Assembly (NCBI GenBank): GCA_023375675.1
Contig: JALQBC010000013.1
Location: 62,001 to 126,000 of the forward strand
Origin: Cytospora piceicola
Lineage: Eukaryota; Ascomycota; Sordariomycetes; Diaporthales; Cytosporaceae
DNA length: 64,000 bases
Direction of reading: 5' to 3'
Position numbers and translations under genes: made by a program. Positions 1-11,612 of the stretch are shown in pieces. How positions within the stretch are numbered: position 1 is the stretch's first letter; each line of letters opens with the position of its first letter. Below the pieces are notes generated by a model, which had not been told where the DNA came from, made no database searches, and saw only the letters and a list, made by a program, of their open reading frames with translations.

Positions 1-854
1 GATGACGATCCTGAGTGGGGTTCTAAGGCAGACGGCGGTCCTTTGGTTCGTCTTGGAGAGGGCATTATTGTCGACTGGGACCCTGCCGCATGGGATGTGG
101 TCTTCGGACAGGACATGGGCAGCAAGGCGGACAGCGCCCAAGGCAGCCCAACGTTCCTCAACCTCCCGTTGCTCAGGGACCCGCAGCTTGAGGCTAAGAG
201 CCAAGCTCGCAGGATGCGTCATAACAAGGGTATCAGCTTGGACGACTGCCTCAATGAGTTTGAGAAGGACGAAGTTCTATCCGAAGAGGATAAGTGGTAC
301 TGTCCTAGATGCAAGGAGCATCGCCGGGCGGCCAAGAAGTTCGATATCTGGAAGACGCCGGACATCCTCGTTGTCCACCTGAAGCGATTTAGCAGCAGTG
401 GTACGCGCCGTGACAAGATTGATGCCGTTGTTGACTTCCCAATCGAGGGGCTCGATATCAGTCACCGCGTCCTGGAGAAGGAGGATGGCAAACAGGAGAT
501 ATATGATCTTATCGCCATCGATGACCATATGGGTGGCTTGGGCGGCGGCCATTATACAGCTTTTGCCAAGAATTTCGTTGATGGGCAGTGGTATAAGTTT
601 GACGGTATGTGAAAGTCCCATTTGGCCGTTGAAGAAAGTTGTGCTGACAAAACCATTCAGACTCATTTGCAGGCCGTTTTAAGAACACCCAAGCGATGAT
701 TACATCCCACGCATATCTACTGTTCTACCGAAGACGCAGCGACCATGCGCTCGGCGGACCAAAATTTGAAGAAATCCTGCGGCGCTTCGACCCCATAGAG
801 GAGGATGAGGACGACGATTCTGTTGTTAACAGCCAAGGATCAGAGTCTCGTTAG
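1..854 (+). CDS. Ubiquitin carboxyl-terminal hydrolase, UBP12/USP15 type (C-terminal part)
   Basis: This is the last 265 codons of a gene that begins before the window, with exons 1-604 and 661-854 and a 56-nt GTATGT...CAG intron. It removes ubiquitin from proteins as a USP-family (C19) cysteine protease. The visible part holds the second half of the catalytic domain: a CxxC zinc-finger knuckle (YCPRCKEH), the strand motif DILVVHLKRFS typical of USPs, and the histidine box GGLGGGHYTAFA with the WYKFDD segment that supplies the catalytic His and Asp/Asn. The Cys box lies outside the window. The tail is acidic (EEDEDDD) and short. The family call is firm. The UBP12 subfamily is inferred from the long insert before the CxxC and the HLKRFSSSGTRRDKID context. 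Confidence 0.88.
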
Positions 855-2840
855 TCGCTCAAGACATGCTGTCACAGATTGAGAGCGAAGATCACCCGGC
901 AATCCGATGACTTCGTGCCCTGGCTCGAAAGCTATGGCCATCGTCTTGACTACTGTATGTAGCGACGTGGAAGGAGAGTACGGCATGCCACCAAGATTCA
1001 CGGGAATATTTACAGAGACTGTTCGGCCTCGCCTGGTACAGGTTCAGGGCTCTGTTTTGTTTGGCAATATGGCCGCCCGACGAAGGCAGGAGAGGGGGGG
1101 GGGGCTGTGCACAGCGCAACATAGAAGTGGTTCCTCGCGTCTCCAGGGAATTGAGAGGTGACATCCATAGATCCCTGGACAAGAACAGAGGACATGAACA
1201 CCAATAGACTTTAGAGGAAACTTACTGTCGATAGAGTATACGATATCATTGCACATTATGCAGCTGGCCGCCCTGTTACGCACAAATTCGCACGAACGCC
1301 CTGATTGATTGTTTCAAAGCATGGCGAGGATGTCAAGGCCGGGACGGCGGAACCGGAGGAGAATGCTTTTTCTGGCCACGCCTTGGGCTTCTACGTTATA
1401 CGGCCGGCCTATAGGCCCTCGTCGGAGACGAGTAAAAGATCTCCCAGGGTTCGAGGAGCTGTCTCTTGTCGGTTGTGCATTGTATGCCACCTCGCTTACC
1501 CTGCAGAACGCAATCTTCTGCAGAGCTTGCATTGTCCCGGAAGCAAGGGCTCGGTGGTCCCATGCCGTGCCACGCCGTGCCGTTGCTAGTTTCGAGTGGG
1601 AGGGGGGTTTTGTTGAGTGGCCTGTTTGCCCTCTCATTTCCTTCTTATTTCTTTCACAACGGTTGGCAATCTGTCTTGGTAACGAACCTGATCATTCGAC
1701 TACCTACCTATGTAAGCACCAAAGCACCGACACTACGGTACGGTACGGTACTGTGCGATAGTGGTGTCCTGTCAGTTGACCCGGCCGAAGACATGACCAC
1801 CCCGGATCCTTGAAAGGTTTGGAGGGGGGGGGGGGTAAACTGCTCGGACGCGCGTCGTTACGAGGTCTCCCATGCTGTGTATCTAGGCAATGATCACCAT
1901 AGTATCGTGGGAGGGGAGCTTCCCATGCTGTCGCAGATGCGGCGCCGATCCATGTGGCAAAGGGGATTTTGGGGGCGGGGAAGGGGGTGGCCGTTGTTGA
2001 CGTCGGTTATCGGCTGAGCCACGACGGGGGTGGCCTCTTCATTATAGTTGCCACGTGAATAGACGAGGTTTTCTTCCGGACTGTTGTGAGGCCCTTCGTT
2101 TCCCTGCTCTAGACGGATGGGAACAGGTGGGTGGGTGGGTGAGGAGAAGGCATGTTTCAGACCAAACGCTGGAACATGCGTGTGCCGTCTTGGGAGATCG
2201 GCAGTATACCGGTACGCTACTAGTTGCGTGGAATGCTGGCAGGCTACCTGCAGTCAACCCCTCTTAAGACGCAGATACCTATACAGGACTTGACAGGTAA
2301 CGTGCAAGCCGGCGGCACAAGCACGTTTTGGCGATCTCGGGAACTGCAAGCTGTCAGGTGATGAGTCGAGAGCTGACGGGACGGACGGGATTGATATTTT
2401 TGGCCAACACCACTCGGGATGAGTGTTTCGGTACAACCCCCTCCTCTCGTATATAATTCATTGCGAATGGATATGGTAGAACTAGTGTGAGGTTCGTAAT
2501 ATATAAGTCGAACCCGACACGGGGCGCTGATTTGCCAGTGTGAACCCGATGGCTGTTCATATCATGGCAGAGGCTTGGGGAACGATTGGTGAGGTTTCGT
2601 GAGAGCACGACAGCACCTTTCCCCTTCCCTCCATGAGGAACATGCAGAGTCCAAGTCTTGTTTGAAATTTCATCTCGAGGCGCGAATGTGTATTGGTCGA
2701 AGCAAGCCAGAGACAAAGACAAGACACGCATACATGAGCGGGACGAGGGTTTCGGTCGTTCGGGCGGTTGGCTGCTCGACCAACGACTTACTTGTTCATG
2801 ACTTGGGTTGCCTGTCGTCGTAGTAGTTTACTGTATGCTT

Positions 2841-2884
2841 CCGTGCCGTGTCCGTGTCCGTGTCCGTGTCTGTGTCCGTGTCCC
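2841..2884. repeat. CCGTGT hexamer tandem repeat
   Basis: The hexamer CCGTGT is repeated about seven times with one C-to-T variant unit, in intergenic DNA. Confidence 0.9.
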
Positions 2885-3123
2885 GCAATATACGAAACAA
2901 TGAACAACAACGAAGCGCTGAATGGCTGAATGGTGGAATGGCCGCTCAACAAAAGCACTCTAGTCTATATGAGTCAACCACAGCTTTTGTCCAGGTGTCA
3001 GCACAGCATTTGACGTGCTAATGTTCGGGATGTCGAGGCTGGGATGCCGCAGTTGGTGTCCGGGGAACTGGAGATTGTTCCTGATAGGGGAATGAGAGAG
3101 ACAGCTGCAGGCAAATGAGAATG

Positions 3124-3171
3124 TGACTGACTGACTGACAGACTGACCGACTGACTGACAGGACTGACTGA
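3124..3171. repeat. GACT tetranucleotide array 1
   Basis: About eleven GACT/GACA/GACC units form an imperfect microsatellite. A second array of the same unit lies about 950 bp downstream. Confidence 0.9.
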
Positions 3172-4121
3172 GGGGCATCATGGTTGCTGGATTGAGCAGG
3201 TCAAGGGGCGACGAATCACATGTAGCGTGCTCCTGATCGCCTGGGATGGGCAGCATGGGTTATCTACAGGGCATATTACTATGCATTGATTGTTGGTACA
3301 TATCTAGTGTATGTACACAGCTGGCCGAGGTCTGCCCAGGTGTCGATCGTGTCTTCTTTCTTCGTCAGGAAGGTCGCGTGTGAGAGATGCGCGTCCTGGA
3401 AAAGGGGCAGCCCTGGAGATGTGAATGAACTACGACCGAATGGGAAATAGACGAGATTTGGGGTCTTAATACAACTCGAGAGACATATAGTACCGGTTTG
3501 CAATTACGAATGCTCATTCTACTGTGGTAACTGGTCCATCTACCCTCAAGTTGATACTGTACAGAATCAATAGATTCGTATACTCAAAAAGACTTACCCT
3601 ATCAGCCTATTTTACTTACTCGGGGGCTGCTCGGGTTTTGTTTTGCCACCACTGCCCGAGCGACAGAATGCCTGAATGCCCACGGGCCACAGCAATCTGT
3701 AATGTGGGATCGTCTCCCACCAGTTGACAGGCCTGACAGGCAGACATGCAGCTGTTTGTAATCGTGGTGGTTGAAAGCTGTAGTTGTACCTACGATGTAT
3801 CTACCTAGGTAGGTATCTAGGTATTAATCTAGCTATCTCTCATAGTGCCCGTACAAACAATTACATGTCAGTCATTACCCGCGATATCGCCTCTTCCCCA
3901 GACTTTTCTATTCGTCATTATAATCCCGCCCGGATTACTGGCAGATTGACGGCAGATAAGCTTGATCCGGTAAAGATGAGACGAGAGTTAGCATAGAAGG
4001 GCAAAAGAAAACGGCAACCGAACAAGAACCAAGAGGCCCTGGAAGAACAACTGTGACGGTGGTGGGGCCCAAACGTCCAAGATCTCCGCGCTGATCTCGT
4101 CATCAATCAGCCTCACTTACG

Positions 4122-4175
4122 GACCGACTGACTGACTGACTGACTGAACTGACTGACTGACTGAACTGACTGATA
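4122..4175. repeat. GACT tetranucleotide array 2
   Basis: GACT units are interrupted at regular intervals by GAACT pentamers, so three to five GACTs alternate with one GAACT. A short remnant (GACTGACTGA) recurs near 4394. Confidence 0.9.
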
Positions 4176-4352
4176 GGCAGACGTCTAACAGACAGGACAC
4201 AACTCGCGGGTCTTGATGTGCAAGTGCCAAGGCCAGGTGTACGCGATCGATGTCTCTGAATAAACCCTTACTAAGAGATACACAAGAAGTGGAAGAATTC
4301 AACCGTGTTGGAGTGCGTCATAAGTTCCAAGGTTGATAGCGGGTCACCAGTT

Positions 4353-4379
4353 TACCTAGCAGCCCTGGCAGCCTAGGTA
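4353..4379. repeat. Inverted repeat TACCTAG / CTAGGTA
   Basis: TACCTAG (4353-4359) and its complement CTAGGTA (4373-4379) flank a 13-nt spacer that itself contains GCAG...CTGG-like pairing. This could form a small hairpin. It uses the same core as the dispersed palindrome of this window. Confidence 0.7.
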
Positions 4380-6412
4380 GCAACCGGAAGTGGACTGACT
4401 GATGGGGTTGGAGCACGAGTTATGAGAACATTAAATAGAACAAGGCTAAATACAGATTACAATACTGGATCCGTACAGAAGGCTGTGTGGGTTCGAGAAT
4501 GTGGTACGCAAAAGGTACCCAGATGGTATCCAGAAGGTATCCAAAAGGTCACTGACGGGTGCCTCGGACAGCCTGAGCAGGCTATACGTCAGGCCCAGGC
4601 TACAAGGCCTAGACTACAAGACAGTACTCCAATACCTCCAACTGTTATGTATTAGCGTCGCTCACGGATTTGCCTTGTCATGTCATATCCAAAAGGGCTG
4701 CCAAGGGTTTGTTTCCAATGCTTCGATGGAACTTCTGGCTGTCTTCTCGAAGGCTCGCGGAAGCACCGGGCACCCCCTTCGATCCTTAATCAGCTGCAGG
4801 AAGATGCATTAACTGCATCACCAACCTCTGATCACTGCCACAAGCCCCACACAAACGTGTACGTTGTGTATGGTGTAGCCCGACCTTTTTCTTTTCGCAA
4901 CCGGGCCAGTCGCCAGGCCGCCAGGACAGCCAGTCGACCCAAGGGGGCAATGATTGGCATGTATCTACCTAGGTACCTGCACAGACAGTAGAATAATTAA
5001 TTCAAGGTACCTGCGCAGTGTAATTGTACCGTATTTTTCTATCTATCTACCTAGGTATCTACCTATCCTTCCTTCCTCCGTCCTCTTCTCTTTCATTCTT
5101 CCTGTGCTTCGTGAGAACCCACGCTTGTCCGGTTGTAGCACCCCAAATGCAGCCATGTAATCACCCGAATTAATTTAACAGCCCGTTGTCTCTCGTTTTC
5201 CTGAACCGCGTCGAGCAAGGGGTGATGGGATACATACAGCGCTGTGCAAGCCCGGCAAGATGGGGAAGGATGGCAAGGAAAGGGAAGGGGAAGGCCAAAA
5301 AAAAAAAAAAGAGGGGTTGGGCCATGTTCACATTTCAGCTGTCCAGGTAGGTACTATCAAGGTGTTACGGTGTTCCCGTATTGCTTGGGCACTTGAGGTA
5401 CCTAGATATGTGTACTAAGGGAGGCTCCTTCCATACTTCTTCTCTCGCTCTTCCTTTCAACTTCTATGCCGGCATTTGAGTTTTGGGGTTCGCAGGGTAC
5501 CTGGTAAGCAGGTATGGCGAAATCTTAGGGAGAGCCTTGAAAGGCCTGGACGAAGCAAGCGCATAGCAAGCGACCAAGCAATAAGCAACAGCCAACAAGC
5601 AACAACCAACAAGCAGTGAGCTTCGTTCTCGCTTCGGACGAGAGGGAGAGCCTCATCAGGGACACCCCATATTATTGAACTCCTAAAGCTACATAAACAA
5701 ATAAACTCATCTGCCGTGTCTTATCAGTCTGTGACTGCGTACTGTGTTTAGCTGCTCCTGCAACATCCAGGTACCCACTAGCACTAGCCCTAGAGAACGA
5801 TCGCCCGCCGATGATTGAGGTACTTTACAAGTACACCGCTATCTATGCCAGCAATCGGGAGCAAGCAGTGAGTACCTGAGATACCTACTAGGCAGGTATA
5901 TTATACATCACCAAGAGGCAGGAGCCAATCTTTACCATCTGGACGGTGCCGGTCTTGTTGTTGTCGTTGTTATATGGGGGATTTTTAATCACCGGAATCA
6001 AGCAATGTCGACTGGATTTGCCCATCGGAAGGAACAATGGTCGTCTCCCAGATCAGCCATCCGCCCTGCTGTCTTTGCGCAAAAGGTGACCAGCAGGACA
6101 GTTCCTTCCCCCAACCTTTCCCTTCCGGCCTGATAGCGGAGTACAAGGCTGGCTGCAGGAGAGGCCGAGGAGAGCAAGGTATCCTGGCATCTGCCCCCCT
6201 GGAACTTCCAAGGTTGTTCTACCCCGTTCTCCGGGTGTGCAGGTCCAGGGCCTGGCCTAGCCATGGAGTGCTGCACCTGCACCTGCACCTCGAATTGAGA
6301 GCGCCGAGGGGGACCTTGTTCCTTCCAAGTCCCCTAACTAACATTCAATGAATAGTCCACAAGTCTCAAGTCCCAAGTCCCAATCAATTCCCGCCTTGGT
6401 TCCTCTCTGGCT

Positions 6413-6479
6413 TCTCCTCCTCCTCCTACTACTGCTGTTGTTGCTGCTGCTGCTGCTGTTGCTGTTGCTGCTGCTGCTA
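6413..6479. repeat. CTN trinucleotide microsatellite
   Basis: A run of CTC, CTA, CTG and TTG triplets lies in the pyrimidine-rich leader upstream of the phosphodiesterase. It reads as poly-Leu or poly-Ser in spurious frames. Confidence 0.85.
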
Positions 6480-7558
6480 CTTGCTCCTGTGTTCACGGTT
6501 ACCCTGCCTTGTTGTATTTTCCTCTCCTGCGACAAGCAGTTTTTACTACCTTCCTAACCTGACCTGCCTGCTCGGTCTGGATTTGGTCAATGGCTCACCC
6601 CGATGTTGCCTTCCTGGCCTTGAATCTCTAACACACAACCATTCTTCTCCGTTCCCTCTTTCCCTTGCACTTTCGCAATTCAATTCTGTCCCTCTCTTGT
6701 ATTCCCGTACAGATTACTCTCTCCCCCAAGTTCCTGCCTCGAGATACCTCAGAAGAGCAGCCACGGCATACGACCACCCGCGCCCTTTCCTAAATACGTT
6801 CAACTCTCATCATCATCGGACTAGATTCCTACCTTTTGACTGTCTCTCGACATCTCATTTCTTAACTCGTCGTCCATCACGCGAAACAAACACGACTCAA
6901 TTCCAGACAGGGCTCCGTAACCACGAACTGCTTCGGCTGCCCATCAACCGACTATCACCAAAATCAAGAAAACCCCCCCCCCCCCTCTATACTACCGACA
7001 TAGTCGCGACGCTCCCAATTAGCTCGAACTTCCCGCGTTGAGCTCGCTCGGCACGATACGACGCTACTCGACACCTTTTCTTCCTCTTCTGCATCCGCTT
7101 TAATATCGCGGTGCCCATACTTTTCCGCCCTCGCAACCTCCCTGTGACCTCCCCGGCCGACGAACGCGACAGTGTCTACCACGATTTTCGCACCCGATCC
7201 TTCTCGATTCCTCCACCTCCACGTCCAATGCCTCGATAAGGGAAACTTGTCACCTCACCGATATTCGTCAATCTAGCCTGCGCATTACAGACCTCGGCAC
7301 GGACTCCAGATCGCCGAGCATAGTGTTTGCTGGCGCTCCCCCGACCCGCAATCGCAAACTTGGCGCCTGGGCCGACAATCGCCCTCGGGGTTGGGAGCCA
7401 ACCGCTCGAGCCCGATTGTCGGTTTTTTACTTTGGGATACGTCCTTGAAGCTGCCCCAGGCTCTTCACATCTTGCCGAAGCCGTCTGGTCTCGGTTCATT
7501 TTGTTCGCAGTAAAGGCGCACCAGTCGCGAGACTGGACGCGGACCTTGGGGCGTCGCC

Positions 7559-10190
7559 ATGATGGACAGAATCGGCGCGAACGTTATCTACGTCGATCGC
7601 AGGGCCTGCGATGCACACCATAGTGGTTCTGACGGAATCGACGGCGTCGCGAACCAAGGCACCTCGGGTGATGAACCTGACAATTTGAAGGAAAGCATAA
7701 AAGCGCTAAGGCAGGCTTTCGGTGACGGTATGTTCTAAAATGATATGGCAGATCAGTTCTAACTTTCGAAGCAGTCCATGTGTGCTCGAGTAGCGCATCC
7801 TGTCTCTCCACCTTGTCCGCTGTTCATCACGCCTCTACTGTCGAAAACAACCCGACCATTATACTCATAGATATACCGTACGAGGACAAAGTGTCGGAGC
7901 GGAAATTGCGGGCTAGGTCGCCTTCTCCCCATACAAGACTCTCCAAAGTGGACGATGACGCCCAGATATCCGACGTTGAACTTTATGGATTGAGGTTATT
8001 GCAGAGGATCGTTGCTGAGGCGGATATGCTGAGGCTGATGAAGCATGTCGTGCCGATTCCCGTTATATCTCTCCCTTCGCATGCGATGGATGATGGCATC
8101 GTAGGCGGGACTCCCATTTCGATATTCTCGCCAAAAGGACGCTCAAGCCGACCCGATCTCGTCCGGAAATGCCTTGAATTTGGAGCGGCAGATGTCATGA
8201 CCAGTCCTCTGCAGCCCCAGAACATTGAGAGCTTGGAAGTCCACGCATATAAGGCGCATCAAGCCGCTGCAAGAGAACGCGAAGCGGTTATGCTGGCTCG
8301 AAAAAACAGGAAACGGTCTTGGGTCGGCGTTGATACCAGCGGAAAGCCGTTCGCCTACCTGCGTGAAGCAATGGTATCGGGTCTCATGAGGGGAATCTGC
8401 AGGTTCGATGACGAGGAGGACGACAACACTCTCGGCACATTCAGGATCTCGGTTCCCGCGGAGAGACAAGCCAAGATTGCCCAAGCTGTAGGCAACTGGC
8501 ATTTCTGCGCACATGATTTCTCAGACGACGAGCTTGTGGTGGCGGCGTCACTTATATTCAGTCATGCCCTCTCGATGCCCGAACTGGAACAATGGCGAAT
8601 TCCTCCAGGTTAGTGAGACTGAGAAGCATTTCTGTTCCGCTTGTCATGCGGGTTTCCGACCCTTTGATGCACTGCTGACCGCCGTTTTGCCAGACCAACT
8701 CACTCAATTCGTGATCGCCTGTCGGGCTGCATACAATAGCTTTGTGCCGTACCACAACTTTCGACACGTTGTCGATGTTTTGCAGGCCACATTCAGTTTC
8801 CTCCTGCATACGAACACCATTATGCCATACCCCTATTGCACCACGGCGGCCATCAAACCTAAGTCGCCTGTGGAAGCTCTGTTGATGCCGTTCGAGGCAC
8901 TGACGCTATTGATCACAGCCATTGGACACGACGTTGGGCATCCAGGTGTGAATAATGGTTTCCTTGTTACGCTGAATGCCCCTCTGGCTCAACTTTACAA
9001 CGATCGCTCGGTGTTGGAATCTTTCCATTGTGCGGCTTTCTCGCAAATCCTTCGAAGACACTGGCCATCTGCCTTTGAGGACAGAAAGATGCGGAGTCTC
9101 ATGATTAGTTCCATCTTGGCGACTGATATGGGGTTGCACTTTGATTATATGAAGAGACTGGCAGATTTAAAGGAGAAACTATCCGCAAATGATTCGACCG
9201 AAGGGTGGAACAGTCGCATGGTCGAGGACCAAAAGGGCCTCGCTTGTGCCTTGCTGATCAAATGCGCAGATATTTGCAATGTGGTATGTATCGCTGACTT
9301 CATTTTGGCATGAACCTTGTAACTCACAAACTTTTCAGGCCCGAAAGCACGAGACAGCCCTGCAATGGATGGACATCCTGGCTGATGAATTCGCGCGTCA
9401 GCGTAATATGGAGAAGGAGCTCGAGATCCAGACTTCACTCATGGCACCACCTCTTATGGAGCGAGCCTCCCAATTTAGATCCCAGCTGAACTTCATGAAC
9501 ATGTTCGCCATACCACTCTTCAAAGGGGTGGCCGAGGTTTTGCCTGCCATGGATTACTGTGTCTCTGAGCTCATGGTAAACTCGGACCTTTTCCAGCAGA
9601 AGATTGCAGAGGCATTGGCGAAAACGCATCCGGAGCGAAGAGCGAGTCGGCAGGACGCCCCAGCGAAACCTGCTCCAGCACCTCCCCTTATCGCAGACAC
9701 CATTGCTCGGTCCGCAAGCACCCCAGAACTTAGGGGCGGCTACAAGGCGGTCAATGGCATGGGTAATCACTTTGAACCTGTCAAAGAAGTCGCTTTCGGT
9801 GAGGACGGCGCTGTCAGACCGGATAGGCAACGCTGTAGCGGAACGACCGACGGAAGCAGCTATGCCCACACCAATGGCGATTGTGCCAGCAGCGCCACCA
9901 CTGGCAGGATGCCACTGTCTCCCAGTACGCAAGGGACGAGTGTTGTCAGCCAGGAGTCGGTGGAACGACCCAAAAGCAACCCGATACCTTGGATTTCGGC
10001 ACCAGACTCCGCGAAGAGCATGACCGAGCCCAAGATGGACGGTCAACCCATTTTCAATGTGGAGACTTCGAGCACGCTCAAATCGACAGAGGACAAGACC
10101 GTGAAGAAGAGACCGAGTCGCTTCAGAATGAACGGCTTCCCTTTCTTCAGAAGACATAGATCACCAGTACGCGCTACCGAAACGCCCTGA
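7559..10190 (+). CDS. pdeH: High-affinity 3',5'-cyclic-nucleotide phosphodiesterase (PdeH/PDE2 type)
   Basis: Hydrolyses cAMP to AMP and so ends PKA signalling. Exons 7559-7727, 8694-9283 and 9339-10190 with 7775-8608 as the second exon give 814 aa; all three introns are GT-AG. The class I catalytic domain (about 335-600) has the metal-binding motifs HNFRHVVDV (His355, His359), IGHDVGHPG, LATDMGLH and KCADICN. Before it, residues about 57-215 read like a receiver domain: a hydrophobic strand ending in Asp89 (IILIDIP), PVISLPS, and GAADVMTSPL where the usual Lys is Ser. The C-terminal 200 residues are Ser/Pro-rich and end in a basic stretch (KKRPSRFRMNG, FFRRHRS). Two ATGs lie together at the start (MMD); the first is chosen. 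The leader is long and pyrimidine-rich. Confidence 0.93.
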
Positions 10191-11612
10191 CGCCATTTTA
10201 ACATCATATATTCCCCTTCACATCAACATCCGATACCCCGATGTCGTCTACGCGTCCTCGAAATGCGTTTTATGGACTGAGAGCCTAGGAATAGCCTTGA
10301 TCAGCTGGTGGTCGCGGCCACTCTTAGATCATAGACTCCCGGGTGTCACCGATGATCGTCTTTCCGGATGGCTATCACAGTTCGAATAGGCTCACGGGCG
10401 TTATGCTGCAATGCAGCGCCAAGACGGGACGAAAATGAACGAGGCGTCAGGCATCAGGCAGGGACCGTCTTCCGGCCATGATGATGACCTATTTTTATTT
10501 TTTATTTTTTTTGGTATATATATGCTTAGACTTTCGATGAACAGAGGGCTGAGACTTGGCCCCGAGGGTTTAGGTCCTCGGCCAACAACGATCATGTTGG
10601 AAGTCCTAGGGCTTACCTGGCTCGTGGACAACCGACGGGCGTTGTTCGTCAAAATTCCTCTTTACGATGACAAGGTTTACACTGTTGCCATTGACCCTAC
10701 TTGATTTGTTTATTCACGCCTTTACTTTCTCGCTGAGTCCCAGCGAAACGGCACCCATGGTAATGGGTTCCCAACCGGCGCGGAACGGGACAATGGCTCA
10801 TTTGTTTTATGTTTGTTTTTTTCTTGGGGCTTTTGGTGGGAAGGAGGAAGGAACGGCATTGGAACGGCAACCAACCAACCCTACCTATCTTACGAGACGG
10901 AGGTAGATAGAGCCTGCGAAAGGAACGGGTTCACGACCTTGGAGCGCCGCACAGGGGTGTGTGGGTACGGAGGAAAGAAGATACTGTCTTTTGTTAGAAA
11001 CCCTCCTCAACAACAGACGGAGAAGGAGGGATTCGGGGGTAGAGGGAGGGAGAAAACCCAAAGGGGAGGCTGCTGTTGTTACTGTTGAAATTAAAGGAAG
11101 ACTTCAGTGTCTTATGTACCAATGTATTGACGAAAGATATCCCCAAGATACTGTTTTGTTCTGCTTTGTCCTGCCTGCTACACCGCGATGTGATTTTGAG
11201 ATGGATCGAGTGTCGCTGTTCATTACCCCCCCCCCCCTCGACCTTTTTCATTTGCCGAAGATATCGACTAAGACATGTTAATCATTCCCATCAAGTCTGT
11301 TATGTCTGGGGTCTCTCCTCCATGCAGCGGAGTATATCGCAGACTACAGAACTTTCCAAGATGTTTCGGCCTCTATGTTGCTCACAAACCTCATTCAAGG
11401 GGGCGAGCGAACGACATAGTGATATCTCACAGGAACATCAAGGCATCAACGTGTGGATATTCAAAAGGGTTTCAATTATTCGTAATGAGGAAACTATGCC
11501 CAATCTCGTTTATGATACATCATACTCATAAGACACCGTCCATCTATCACTGTCATACACGTAAACTAGCCTCATCAGTCTCTTGAGACGGTTCGCCTTC
11601 CCGAATCTACCT
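10191..11612. other. Intergenic, convergent 3' ends
   Basis: This lies between the convergent phosphodiesterase and carboxypeptidase genes. It contains AT-rich stretches (10491-10530), a C12 tract at 11226-11237 and GA-rich DNA near 11020-11070. I see no supportable gene. Confidence 0.6.

Larger units (their letters stand above)
855..7558. other. 6.7-kb gene-poor region and phosphodiesterase leader
   Basis: No open frame here looks like a conserved protein. All frames are short, interrupted and unlike known families on both strands. The stretch holds simple repeats (CCGTGT, GACT and CTN arrays), homopolymers (G11 at 1094-1104, G12 at 1824-1835, an A tract near 5297, C13 at 6973-6985) and several TACCTAGGTA palindromes (3802, 4966, 5048). 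From about 6400 the + strand is strongly pyrimidine-rich, as expected of a long fungal promoter or 5' leader for the downstream phosphodiesterase. It could hide a non-coding RNA or very short genes that I cannot recognise. Confidence 0.6.

Noticed and set aside
2354..2731. 125-codon minus-strand frame in the gene-poor region
   Set aside because: No domain, no signal peptide, no codon bias; consistent with chance.
3124..4175. GACT arrays as a CRISPR-like repeat
   Set aside because: Units are four bases, contiguous, without spacers, in a fungal genome; an ordinary microsatellite.
6481..7041. 186-codon frame upstream of the phosphodiesterase as a gene
   Set aside because: Composition is that of a C/T-rich leader (Ser, Leu, Pro, Arg); no domain. 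Kept only as a possible upstream ORF.
9435..10157. 240-codon antisense frame in the phosphodiesterase 3' part
   Set aside because: Overlaps the conserved catalytic exon on the other strand and has no motif.
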